Below the pieces are notes generated by a model. The model searched no databases. It worked only from the letters and a program-made list of their open reading frames with translations, and was not told where the DNA came from. The translations under genes and the position numbers were made by a program. Of a stretch of DNA of 64,000 bases, positions 1 through 7,741 are shown piece by piece (positions within the stretch are counted from its first letter, which is position 1; each line of letters begins with the position of its first letter). Origin of the DNA: Candidatus Gastranaerophilales bacterium (lineage in GTDB: Bacteria; Cyanobacteriota; Vampirovibrionia; Gastranaerophilales; Gastranaerophilaceae); the NCBI GenBank assembly GCA_944323685.1, contig CALUTJ010000009.1, positions 1 through 64,000 on the forward strand, read 5' to 3'.

Positions 1-108
1 AGCAGCTCAGGCTCAGGCAGCAGCTCAGGCTCAGGCAGCAGCTCAGGCTCAGGCAGCAGCTCAGGCTCAGGCAGCAGTTCCGGCTCAGGTAGCAGCTCAG
101 GTTCTTCT
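1..108 (+). repeat. 18-bp tandem repeat in coding sequence
   Basis: Six successive 18-bp units (AGCAGCTCAGGCTCAGGC) start at 1, 19, 37, 55, 73 and 91. The first four are identical and the last two have third-position changes. The array probably continues to the left of the window. The unit length is a multiple of three, so gain or loss of copies keeps the frame and changes only the Ser/Gly linker length. Confidence 0.9.
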
Positions 109-243
109 AGTTCAGGTTCTGCATCTTCAGGCACTTCTGTAGAAGGCACATATACAGCAGGCTGGAGATTTGTTCCTATCGGAAAAACTAAAGATGTAAT
201 GGATAATAATTGGAAAATAGAGTACTCTTCACTTACTAAATAA
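1..243 (+). CDS. C-terminal end of a Ser/Gly-rich repeat protein (5' end outside window)
   Basis: The frame is open from base 1 to TAA at 241-243, so only the last 80 residues are seen. The first ~45 are almost pure Ser and Gly in a six-residue unit SSSGSG, followed by a non-repetitive tail that begins VEGTYTAGWRFVPIGK and ends SSLTK. Low-complexity Ser/Gly segments of this kind usually act as linkers or as surface-exposed tails. No domain can be named and the N-terminus is missing. A strong hairpin terminator follows 16 bases after the stop, so this is the last gene of its transcript. Function unknown. Confidence 0.75.
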   Translation, partial: SSSGSGSSSGSGSSSGSGSSSGSGSSSGSGSSSGSSSSGSASSGTSVEGTYTAGWRFVPIGKTKDVMDNNWKIEYSSLTK

Positions 244-258
244 AGTAATTAATAATAA

Positions 259-296
259 AAAGAACTCTTCAATAAATTTGGAGAGTTCTTTTTTTA
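259..296. terminator. Intrinsic terminator, usable on both strands
   Basis: AGAACTCT (261-268) pairs perfectly with AGAGTTCT (282-289) across a 13-base loop, flanked by an A-run on the left and a T-run on the right. It sits between the + strand Ser/Gly gene and the end of the minus-strand gene that stops at 314, so it can serve both. Confidence 0.85.
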
Positions 297-316
297 TTTA
301 TTTATTTATTTATTTA
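293..316. repeat. (TTTA)6 microsatellite
   Basis: Six TTTA units directly follow the terminator. The last unit supplies the TAA stop codon (bases 314-316, read on the minus strand) of the neighbouring HExxH protein gene. Confidence 0.8.
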
Positions 317-1243
317 TTCTTTAATTTCTTTTGAAGAAGCAATGAAATCTCTGACTTTACTTGCTGTTGCTGTCGCGGCTGTAGCAGCTACAGCAGAGCC
401 AAAATAGGTAAGCCAGGCGGCGGTTTGCATTTTATTGAGCTTTTTAAATTGCTGAGAGGGAAGCAGTCCTTTTGCCAGTTTTGCTCCTTGCAGGCTTGCC
501 AGACCTTCTTCAAGTATTTTTGGTAAAAATGCTGCAAAAGTCAATTTAGCGCAATTGTTTTTGATAAAGGTTGTTGTTTTATCAAACCAGCTGTCAGGCT
601 TTTCACCTTCAACTTTTTTGCGCTTAAAAAGTGCAGTAGCCATTATTATTGGGGTAAGTATTGCCATGGGGGTTTTAAGTTTATTTAAACATTTTGCATT
701 TTTGGAAAAATGTTTATTTATTGCGTGCCCCATTTCATGAAATGCTGAAACTGCATATTTTTCCTTGTTTATAGCAATTATGTCGATTTGTTTCATAAAC
801 ATTGCATTTTTACCTTCTGCAATTTTTGTGAGAACATTATCGCAAAAGCAATTGAAATGATTTTTCAAGCGTCTGTTTTTATTTATTATATTTTTAAGTT
901 TTTCTGGCAGGCTTTTGTTCACGTATTCTTTAAATATGTATTTGTTAGAATCGTTAACACCTGTCACCTCAAAAAAAGTTACACCTTTTTGTTTTAGTCC
1001 TGATTTTTCAAATGCCGTATCCACGATTTTTCGGAAAGCATTTGTATCTTCCTCATTCAAAATAGTTCCTGCTTTATGAAACTGTAGACGATTAACGTAT
1101 TGTATTCCCTTCTCAACGGCATTTGCTGTAGCTTTGCCGGCGATAACACCGAGTATTATTTTTTCATTTTCGGGCTTTTGATATTTTTTTCCGCTATCGG
1201 TAATTATAATTTTTGATTTTGACGGATTTGTGACATTAATCAT
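314..1243 (-). CDS. Putative HExxH zinc metalloprotease-like protein, paralogue of the one at 29258-30175
   Basis: 309 residues. HEMGH at residues 169-173 is a gluzincin-type zinc motif and EEGLAS at about 245-250 is the likely third-ligand glutamate. Hydrophobic stretches lie between and after these (about 191-206 and 275-297), suggesting membrane association. The protein at 29258-30175 shares the same order: an N-terminal region, a KGVT segment, HExGHA, a hydrophobic segment, then EEGxASxxGxKLAK. This implies one family with at least two copies here. Known of the motif: HExxH plus a downstream Glu binds Zn in M48-like and related peptidases. Substrate and real activity are unknown. No signal peptide is obvious. 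Confidence 0.7.
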   Translation of the reverse strand: MINVTNPSKSKIIITDSGKKYQKPENEKIILGVIAGKATANAVEKGIQYVNRLQFHKAGTILNEEDTNAFRKIVDTAFEKSGLKQKGVTFFEVTGVNDSNKYIFKEYVNKSLPEKLKNIINKNRRLKNHFNCFCDNVLTKIAEGKNAMFMKQIDIIAINKEKYAVSAFHEMGHAINKHFSKNAKCLNKLKTPMAILTPIIMATALFKRKKVEGEKPDSWFDKTTTFIKNNCAKLTFAAFLPKILEEGLASLQGAKLAKGLLPSQQFKKLNKMQTAAWLTYFGSAVAATAATATASKVRDFIASSKEIKE

Positions 1244-1324
1244 TAAAACTTCACCTGATAAACATTACTGCATATACAAATCATGTAAACAGAAAATATT
1301 GCTATTCGGGAGTAAATTTTTAAT

Positions 1325-2707
1325 TTAGAAATAGTATGTAACAAAAATCGCAAGAAATGTATTTAAATATGTAAGCATAAGCACAATTAATGTTGTGATA
1401 TCAATTTTTTTGTTCCAGCTTTTAGATGAAACTAAAATAAAACCTAAAAGTGCAAGTAAGGGGATAACTAACGGTATCAGATAACGCCCCTGAATAAAGG
1501 AGATAAATTGGGTAAAATAAGGAGGTGTCCAGGACAGATACAGCTCTGTAGCTATAAAAGTAAAGTTCAAAATGAACAAAACCCCGAGCAGAATTTTTTG
1601 CCATAAAGTAACAGAAACAATATCTTCGTCTTTTTTAAAATATAAATTTACAACAAACGCTACTATATATAAAATATAAACAGCAGGGAGTAAAAATACC
1701 GTATTATTGCCCAAAACTCCTATTGTCATATATATCCATATTGCAAAACACAATTTTATTGTTTTTAAAAAGGTGAGCAGATAGATAAAAGGATGGGTTA
1801 GAATAAAATTTAGCTGTAAAAACGGGTTTGAATGATTTAAAGGAACAAACCAGCTCCGGCAATAATTACTCCAGAGTATTGCCAGAACAAGCCCCGGAAG
1901 CAATACGGCGATAAGTTTTAAAAAATATATTTTCCAATTTTGGGCGAATTTGTTTTTAGGTATAAATAAGATAAATAATGAAATCAGAAAACTTTGTTTA
2001 ACAAGTGCCAGACATATTGTTAAAAATGAAAACAACACTACAGCTTTTTTATCAATTTTTAAATTTTCATCAAAAGTGTATTTAAACACGCAGGCAAAAA
2101 ATAAAGCACTAAGAGGTATAATCACGCCGTCAGCGGAAACAGATGTGCCTAAAGACAGAGACATAGGCATCAAGAGTATAAGCAAGAAGATTCGTTTAAA
2201 AATCGGTGTAATTTTGATTGCCAGATATCCGAGAGCAATGTAAAAAGCCAGCAGAAACAATTTTGCACTGATTAGCAGCCAGTATATTGAGCCTGTAAAG
2301 AATTTTGCAAACGTCATGCCTACAGTCTGAGGCAAATATGCCAGAGGCGAATATAGTGTTTGATAGCATTGTCTGGTGAAGTAAGTGCCTGTTTGTTTTG
2401 TGCTGAATTTCATTGATTTTTTTATTTGTTTAAAATCTGTTTTTATTTTTGTATCTTTTATCATCGGAGCCCAGAAACGTCCGAAATCTCTGATTGCAAT
2501 TGGGGAATAATTGCCTGCTTTGTTATCTTTTACAATCGAAGAAATTTTCCCCTCTGTAAGAGAATATATTCTTGATAAATGTGCATGTTCATCAGCGCCC
2601 ATTAAAGGAGGAATAAAAATTGTAAGCAGCAAACCACAAATAAAAGCAAAAATAACAAAAAATTTTTCAGGTTTTGCTAAAAAGTCCATAAATTTCTCCG
2701 ATAACAC
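1325..2707 (-). CDS. DUF2142-like polytopic membrane protein
   Basis: 460 residues with about ten hydrophobic segments. The N-terminus has one membrane span followed by PPLMGADEHAHLSRIY, which matches the acidic 'DE-x-AH' periplasmic motif typical of DUF2142 proteins. These are related in layout to membrane glycosyltransferases of the GT-C type and often lie near surface-polysaccharide genes. An internal Arg/Gln/Tyr-rich loop (TYFTRQCYQTLYSPLAYLPQ) also fits. No polysaccharide genes are adjacent, so the role is inferred only from family: handling of a lipid-linked sugar or a cell-surface glycan. Transcribed alone, on the minus strand. Confidence 0.65.
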   Translation of the reverse strand: MLSEKFMDFLAKPEKFFVIFAFICGLLLTIFIPPLMGADEHAHLSRIYSLTEGKISSIVKDNKAGNYSPIAIRDFGRFWAPMIKDTKIKTDFKQIKKSMKFSTKQTGTYFTRQCYQTLYSPLAYLPQTVGMTFAKFFTGSIYWLLISAKLFLLAFYIALGYLAIKITPIFKRIFLLILLMPMSLSLGTSVSADGVIIPLSALFFACVFKYTFDENLKIDKKAVVLFSFLTICLALVKQSFLISLFILFIPKNKFAQNWKIYFLKLIAVLLPGLVLAILWSNYCRSWFVPLNHSNPFLQLNFILTHPFIYLLTFLKTIKLCFAIWIYMTIGVLGNNTVFLLPAVYILYIVAFVVNLYFKKDEDIVSVTLWQKILLGVLFILNFTFIATELYLSWTPPYFTQFISFIQGRYLIPLVIPLLALLGFILVSSKSWNKKIDITTLIVLMLTYLNTFLAIFVTYYF

Positions 2708-2879
2708 TTAGAAAATATATTAATAAAAACAATAGATTGTATCAATGAAGTTTTTTGTAAATTACCCGTTTGAGCGTGAAAAAATAAGCCGGTTTTCTAA
2801 TTGTCTGTCTTTGATATTTTATATTAAATATAATCAATAAATCTTTTTCATACTTCCAACTATTCTTAATTCCAGACAT

Positions 2880-2911
2880 CGGGTTTCTTTTTTTTGAAGC
2901 CCGTTTTTTTT
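2880..2911 (+). terminator. Orphan terminator hairpin in a divergent spacer
   Basis: CGGGTTTC (2880-2887) pairs with GAAGCCCG (2896-2903), with one G-U pair, followed by eight T. It lies between divergent genes (starts at 2707 minus and 2950 plus), so there is no + strand gene upstream for it to terminate. It could be a leader attenuator of the gene at 2950 or the end of a short RNA. Confidence 0.7.
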
Positions 2912-2949
2912 GATACAATTATTATAAATTACGGCAGGAGTTTTAGTTT

Positions 2950-3840
2950 ATGGATTACGCACAGGAAAAAGAAATTTTTGATAAAAATATAAACATAAGT
3001 TATGTAAATGAGTCTTTACCGCAGGCTGATAATAAAATTATTATAAAACATTATATTTGTTCACTTATTGTTTACGGTGTTTGTGTTTTGCTTATATGGG
3101 TGAGCCCGTTTTTTTGTGATTATATAAGTTATTATGTAAAGTTATTCTACAATCATCTTTATTTATCGTATATATTAATTGCGCCTATTATTTATTTTTA
3201 TTACAGGCCAAAATCAATATGGATTTCTCACAACATTGCCATTTGTGAATATGTAAAAAGGGTTTTTTTTCATTTACCAAAGTTTGCTTCGCTTAATGTG
3301 TCAGAAATTAAAGATGAAATGAAACATTTTATCCCTACATATGTAGAGCAGCAGTCCATTATGCTTGTTTTTATAAAATGTTTTTTCAGTATATTAATGA
3401 TAAATGTTTTTTGGGAGGATATTGAAATAATTACGCAGCGTATCGGTACTTATAAAGAAATTTTTGAAATAGTAAGAACTGCTGTTTTAAATGTTGATTT
3501 TGTTGCATTAAAAGATTTTTTAAATGAATATAAGAACATTTTGTATACAAACGCAATTTTATTTCTTTTTTCTGTTGACGTTTTTATATTTTGTATAGGC
3601 TATTTAACGGAATTGCCGATTTTAAAAAACAAAATTCGCAGTGTTGAAACAACTCCGGCCGGAATATTTTTCTGTCTTATTTGTTACCCGCCCTTTATTG
3701 CTGTTATTAATGCTTTTGTCAGGCTGCCTCAAAATGATAACGTAACTGCGTTCGGGGATATAAACTCTCCTGTCACCTGGATTTTTAGAATTGTTGCAGT
3801 AATGTTCTTGTTATATATGCCTCGGCATCAGTGGCGTTAG
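2950..3840 (+). CDS. N-terminal membrane part of an ICMT-like methyltransferase gene, split by a frameshift
   Basis: 296 residues in one frame, with five or six hydrophobic segments (about 33-53, 58-77, 121-136, 197-216, 237-255, 273-287). It stops at TAG 3838-3840 immediately before the residues where the conserved methyltransferase half would start. That half is in the -1 frame and overlaps this one by 10 bases. The -1 frame is open from base 3789, so a single -1 shift between 3789 and 3837 would join the two into one protein of about 400 residues. The start has a good ribosome site (GGCAGGAG, about 10 bases upstream of ATG). Alone, this half has no recognisable catalytic motif. Confidence 0.6.
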   Translation: MDYAQEKEIFDKNINISYVNESLPQADNKIIIKHYICSLIVYGVCVLLIWVSPFFCDYISYYVKLFYNHLYLSYILIAPIIYFYYRPKSIWISHNIAICEYVKRVFFHLPKFASLNVSEIKDEMKHFIPTYVEQQSIMLVFIKCFFSILMINVFWEDIEIITQRIGTYKEIFEIVRTAVLNVDFVALKDFLNEYKNILYTNAILFLFSVDVFIFCIGYLTELPILKNKIRSVETTPAGIFFCLICYPPFIAVINAFVRLPQNDNVTAFGDINSPVTWIFRIVAVMFLLYMPRHQWR

Positions 3841-4160
3841 GGTTTAAAGGAAGCAATCTCACAAACAGAGGAACAGTGAGTTGTTTTCCGTACAACATAG
3901 TGCGTCATCCTGCGTACATATCTAAAAATATTTTCTGGATGCTGACAACAGTACCTGCTTTGTTTGTGGATTTCAGTGCTTTTGATTTTGATCTTAAAAA
4001 TTACATAATACGGGTGCTGCTTATATTTTGTGCAATAGTCGGTTGTGCCGGCGTATATTATATGCGTGCTTTGACAGAAGAAAGGCACCTTATTAAGGAT
4101 CCTGATTATCAGCAATATACTCAAAAAGTAAAATACAGGTTTATTCCTTTTGTAATATAG
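3831..4160 (+). CDS. C-terminal half of an isoprenylcysteine carboxyl-methyltransferase-like (ICMT/PEMT fold) protein
   Basis: 109 residues from a GTG at 3831, or the continuation of the preceding gene after a -1 shift. It carries NIVRHPAYISKNIFW, the conserved 'RHPxYxxx' signature of ICMT / phospholipid methyltransferase-like membrane enzymes, followed by two hydrophobic spans and a C-terminal ERHLIKDPDYQQYTQKVKYRFIP, which matches the family's 'E-x-x-L...Y-x-x-Y...RFIP' ending. The family binds S-adenosylmethionine between the last spans. Substrate unknown. No independent ribosome site is visible for the GTG, which favours a broken or frameshifted single gene over two genes. Confidence 0.6.
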   Translation: MALGFKGSNLTNRGTVSCFPYNIVRHPAYISKNIFWMLTTVPALFVDFSAFDFDLKNYIIRVLLIFCAIVGCAGVYYMRALTEERHLIKDPDYQQYTQKVKYRFIPFVI

Positions 4161-4173
4161 AAGAACAATAAAA

Positions 4174-4206
4174 AAAAGAGGTCTAAATTTTATTAGACCT
4201 CTTTTT
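4174..4206. terminator. Bidirectional terminator between convergent genes
   Basis: AGAGGTCTAA (4177-4186) and TTAGACCTCT (4193-4202) form a perfect 10-bp stem with a six-base loop. An A-run lies on the left and a T-run on the right. It serves the + gene ending at 4160 and the minus gene ending at 4226. Confidence 0.9.
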
Positions 4207-4225
4207 ATTGTGCAGTTTTGTTTTA

Positions 4226-4591
4226 TTATGCCATTAAGCCGCCGAATTCTTTAGGTTTAACTTTGTTTTTGTCGTCTTCATTAGGCGCTTCTGTTTCGGG
4301 TTTCTTTTCTGTTTCTTGTGTAAGAGCAGCCATAAGTTTTTCGAGTTTTTCCTGTTCTTCATTCATTTTTGTTTCAAGTTCTTCAACACTCATTGACGGT
4401 TGGGTAAAGGCACCTGTTGAGCCTTGAGAACCTTCTGCTCCGCTTGCGGCAACTTTGTCATAATCTGATTTTGCCTGTGTAAATATATCGGCCTGTGTAT
4501 TTAATTCTTGTTGAATACTTTTTGCCTGAGGATTGTTTTGAAAATCCTGAGTTCTTAATTTTTGTAACATACCAAATTGAACGCTTGTCAT
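4226..4591 (-). CDS. Small hypothetical coiled-coil protein
   Basis: 121 residues, soluble and strongly polar. Residues about 70-95 (EELETKMNEEQEKLEKLMAA) look like a heptad coiled coil; the middle is Gly/Ser-rich and the C-terminus is Lys/Glu/Pro-rich, ending FGGLMA. No signal peptide, no cysteines, no known family recognised. The start is supported by a purine-rich ribosome site (AAAGAGAG) just upstream. It is a single-gene transcript ending at the shared terminator. Function unknown; a structural or secretion-associated role would be a guess. Confidence 0.6.
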   Translation of the reverse strand: MTSVQFGMLQKLRTQDFQNNPQAKSIQQELNTQADIFTQAKSDYDKVAASGAEGSQGSTGAFTQPSMSVEELETKMNEEQEKLEKLMAALTQETEKKPETEAPNEDDKNKVKPKEFGGLMA

Positions 4592-4816
4592 ACTTTACTC
4601 TCTTTCTTCTTATAAATGTTTTTAAATCTCTCTTGTATATATAAAGTATATGCTTTTTCGGAAATTGCCTTTTTGTTTCAAAAAGATTAAGAAATGTTAC
4701 ATTTTTATTGAAAATCGATATATACACTGCTAAAAAAACGTTTATTATAATATAGACCTTATATATTTATATGGTTTATAAACAAATTCGGTTTAACGTA
4801 ATAAGGTTGTGAGCTA

Positions 4817-5746
4817 ATGATAAGACTGGATATTGATTTAAGCTATTTGACCAAAAACTTTGAGATAGGTACTCAACGTTTAAATCAATACGGCTCAAAA
4901 AGCATTGAAGAAATTATGGAAACCGAGGCTGAGCAGGGTAACCCTAAAGCCGAGAAATTCGAGCGTGAAGTATTAAATGACCCTAAACAGCTTTTAAAAC
5001 TTTTTAAACTTGCTAATCCGAGAAACAGATATGCGATATTATCCAATATGAATTCCCGTGATTTGGAATACATTATGCAGTATTTAGAGCCGGGCGATTT
5101 GCTTTTGGGCTTGATGTTCTTTACGAAAGAAAAACTTTTAGACCTTATATACGATTTGCCAAAAGACAAAATTTGTTCAATAGTTTTTCAGGCTTTTTCA
5201 ATGGAACAGTTTTTAAAACTGATTCCTGAAAAAGAGATAGACAAATTCTTTGATTCGGACAAACTGGATAAAGATAAAGTGCTTGAAATAGTAGAAAGTC
5301 TTCCTCCCGAAAAGCTTAACAAAATGATTGAAAAATATATGTATCAGGAAGAAGGCAAAATCCAGGAAGACAACAACTGGAGCGCAGAACATGTTGTTAA
5401 CTGGATGAATCAGCTGGAACCCGATAAATTTAAAAAAGCTTTAAAATGTTTTGAACGAGAAGAAAAATCACAACTTATAACCGAATTAACAAAACAAGAC
5501 CAGAATTTGCGCAATGAATTTTCTAAAAATGCGCTAACTTTCCCGCTGCGTCAATTAGACAAGCAGGATATAGTTAAAAACATGAACAAACTCGAGCCGG
5601 ATGACCTTATTAAAATGGTTAACGAGCTGCCGGATGAACTTATGTCAGTTGTTGCAACTCAAATCGACCCCGAGGTTTTTGCACAGGTATTGTCCAAAAA
5701 CTTTAAAGACATCTTAGGCGAGATTGGTATCGGCAACATTGCATAG
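4817..5746 (+). CDS. FliG / MgtE_N-like helical-repeat protein
   Basis: 309 residues, no membrane span and no signal peptide. It is built of short amphipathic helical units with recurring 'LExxDLLxMV..LPxE' patterns: MQYLEPGDLLLGLM, VESLPPEKLNKMIEK, MNQLEPDKFKKALK, MNKLEPDDLIKMVNELPDEL. This pattern is that of the armadillo-like superhelix shared by the MgtE N-terminal domain and the FliG middle domain. There is no CBS or membrane domain, so it is not an Mg transporter, and the FliG C-terminal charged motif is not clear. A rotor or scaffold role is possible because flhB lies 6 kb away, but this is inference. It overlaps the opposite-strand gene end by 33 bases. Confidence 0.5.
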   Translation: MIRLDIDLSYLTKNFEIGTQRLNQYGSKSIEEIMETEAEQGNPKAEKFEREVLNDPKQLLKLFKLANPRNRYAILSNMNSRDLEYIMQYLEPGDLLLGLMFFTKEKLLDLIYDLPKDKICSIVFQAFSMEQFLKLIPEKEIDKFFDSDKLDKDKVLEIVESLPPEKLNKMIEKYMYQEEGKIQEDNNWSAEHVVNWMNQLEPDKFKKALKCFEREEKSQLITELTKQDQNLRNEFSKNALTFPLRQLDKQDIVKNMNKLEPDDLIKMVNELPDELMSVVATQIDPEVFAQVLSKNFKDILGEIGIGNIA

Positions 5747-6163
5747 TGCTTTGTCTTGAGTTTTAATGCAGTCTTCAAATATTAAGCAGGCATCTTCGAT
5801 ACAGCCTTCACAGCTGCGCAGCGGGGTGCCTGTTTTTATGCCTTTAAGCTCGACGCATTCTATAGACGAGTTTTTTTCTTTAAATTTTTGAGCTGCTTCC
5901 CTTATCAGCTTCATTGTAGCGGCTTTGGAATCAGGAGCCAGAAGATTTGCGCTGCTGTTTTTAAGTCCCAAAAGCATAAAAAGGGCTGTTACTGCTCCGC
6001 AGGTTAACTGCATCCCTCCCATACCGCCGCCAAAACCTTCTGATATCATAAATGCCTGTTTTTCGTCCAGTCCGAATAAATCGCAGTAAGCGCAAACTAC
6101 CGCCTGAGAACAACTATAACCGTTTTTTTTATTTTGTAATGCTTTTTGTACTCTTGATTCCAT
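5714..6163 (-). CDS. C_GCAxxG_C_C family (putative redox-active cysteine) protein
   Basis: 149 residues with the family cysteine layout: GYSCSQAVV near residue 17, LTCGAVTALFMLLG near 54, and paired C-terminal cysteines RSCEGCIEDACLIFEDC near 117. GFGGGMGGMQLTCGAV matches the glycine-rich segment that names the family. These proteins are common in anaerobes and are thought to bind metal or take part in electron transfer; the reaction is unknown. Ribosome site CAGGAG lies upstream of ATG. The 3' end runs 33 bases into the opposite-strand gene end, with no terminator visible between them. Confidence 0.75.
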   Translation of the reverse strand: MESRVQKALQNKKNGYSCSQAVVCAYCDLFGLDEKQAFMISEGFGGGMGGMQLTCGAVTALFMLLGLKNSSANLLAPDSKAATMKLIREAAQKFKEKNSSIECVELKGIKTGTPLRSCEGCIEDACLIFEDCIKTQDKALCNVADTNLA

Positions 6164-6268
6164 AATATACTCCTGTAGAAAGATTTTAAATTTACAATTA
6201 TTATACTACGGACACTTAATATAATTTTTGTACTAAAATAAATATTAAAGACAATTAAGGATAGATTA

Positions 6269-7711
6269 ATGGACAATAATTTTCATAAAAAATTCTTTTT
6301 TATAGCAATTGGCGGAATCGGGATGAGCGGACTGGCTAAATACCTTTTGGAGATGGGCTGTAGCGTATCCGGTTCGGATATAAAAGAAAGCAAATATACC
6401 AAAAAAATGGAAGCTCTTGGGGCAAAAGTTTATATAGGCCACGATGCAAAACATATTGAGCCTGATATGATTGTTGTTGCTTCTACTGCAATAAAGGACG
6501 ATAACCCTGAAAAAATAAGAGCAAAAGAACTTGGGCTTGAGGTTTTACACCGGTCAGACGTATTAAAAATGATATCAGAAGGGCTTGGACACGATATTAA
6601 ACAGTTTATAGGTTTTTCCGGCACGCACGGAAAAACAACAACAAGCGGTCTGTGTTCTTATGTTTTAAAAATGGCGGGCTATGAGCCTTCTTATTGCGTA
6701 GGCGGTATAATTCCTGGGCTGGATACAAATGCTGAATTCGGCAAAGGCAGTTTTTTTGTAGCAGAACTTGATGAATCAGACGGCACAATCGTAAAATATC
6801 ATACAAATGTCAGTGTTATAAATAACCTTGAGGTTGACCACGTTGATTTTTATAAAAACGGTTTTGAGGATTTGTTAAAAACCTTCCGCGTTCATATTGA
6901 CAACAGGGCAAAGGACGGCAAAATTATTGTTAATAAAGATTGCAACGGCATAAAAAAATTAATTGCCGCAAATCCTGATATAAATTTTTTAACCTTTGGA
7001 ATCGACAGCTGGGATGTTGATTATACTGCAAAAAATATTCGCTTTACCGAATTAGGCTCTGAATTTGATGTCTATTATAAAACAACAAAGCTTATTCCCG
7101 TTAAGTTAATTATTCCGGGTAAGCACAATATTTATAATACTCTTGCAGTTATTGCAGCATTGCATCAGGAAGGTGTTGACCTTGAAAAAATCAGACCTCA
7201 TTTTGAAACATTCACGGGAATGGGCAGACGGTTTCAAAAAGTTGCAGAGTTTGATGCAATAAGAATTTTCGATGACTATGCTCACCATCCGACAGAAATA
7301 AAAACCACTTTAGAAAGTGCAAAACTCTGTGAAAAAGACAGGCTGGTTGCTATTTTTCAGCCTCACAGATATACAAGACTTAAAGGTCTGTGGAATGATT
7401 TTCTGAAAAGTTTTGACACCGTAGACAAATTAATTATTGTTGATGTGTATTCTGCTTCGGAAAATCCGATAGAAGGCATAGATTCAAAAACATTTGCACA
7501 GTGTTTTAAAAACAAAGATGTCACTTATATAAGCGGAAGTATGGAAAACGCGGCACGAAAAATTCTTCCGCTTCTAAAATCCGGTGATATGGTTATAACT
7601 TTAGGCGCGGGCGATGTTACAAGAATCGGCGCTGAATTGTTGAAACTCCATAAAGAAATGCTGCCGCAGGGTATTAGCTGCGATTCTCAGGTTGTTGCCG
7701 CAAAAAAATAA
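6269..7711 (+). CDS. murC: UDP-N-acetylmuramate--L-alanine ligase
   Basis: 480 residues, usual length for MurC. This cytosolic ligase adds L-Ala to UDP-MurNAc with ATP in peptidoglycan precursor synthesis. Visible: the N-terminal dinucleotide-like loop AIGGIGMSGLAKYLL, the ATP P-loop GFSGTHGKTTTSGL at about 113-126, VAELDESDGT, NLEVDHVDFY, the IFDDYAHHPTEI motif at about 337-348 that is diagnostic for MurC, and FQPHRYTRL. It heads an operon with murB (30 bases downstream), ddl and ftsQ. Ribosome site AAGGATAG precedes the ATG. All catalytic motifs look intact. Confidence 0.97.
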   Translation: MDNNFHKKFFFIAIGGIGMSGLAKYLLEMGCSVSGSDIKESKYTKKMEALGAKVYIGHDAKHIEPDMIVVASTAIKDDNPEKIRAKELGLEVLHRSDVLKMISEGLGHDIKQFIGFSGTHGKTTTSGLCSYVLKMAGYEPSYCVGGIIPGLDTNAEFGKGSFFVAELDESDGTIVKYHTNVSVINNLEVDHVDFYKNGFEDLLKTFRVHIDNRAKDGKIIVNKDCNGIKKLIAANPDINFLTFGIDSWDVDYTAKNIRFTELGSEFDVYYKTTKLIPVKLIIPGKHNIYNTLAVIAALHQEGVDLEKIRPHFETFTGMGRRFQKVAEFDAIRIFDDYAHHPTEIKTTLESAKLCEKDRLVAIFQPHRYTRLKGLWNDFLKSFDTVDKLIIVDVYSASENPIEGIDSKTFAQCFKNKDVTYISGSMENAARKILPLLKSGDMVITLGAGDVTRIGAELLKLHKEMLPQGISCDSQVVAAKK

Positions 7712-7741
7712 TCAGGTTACAAAAACAGCAGGTATTAAGCT

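Noticed and set aside
1-108. CRISPR-like regular repeats
   Set aside because: The units are contiguous, with no spacers, and are translated as a Ser/Gly linker.
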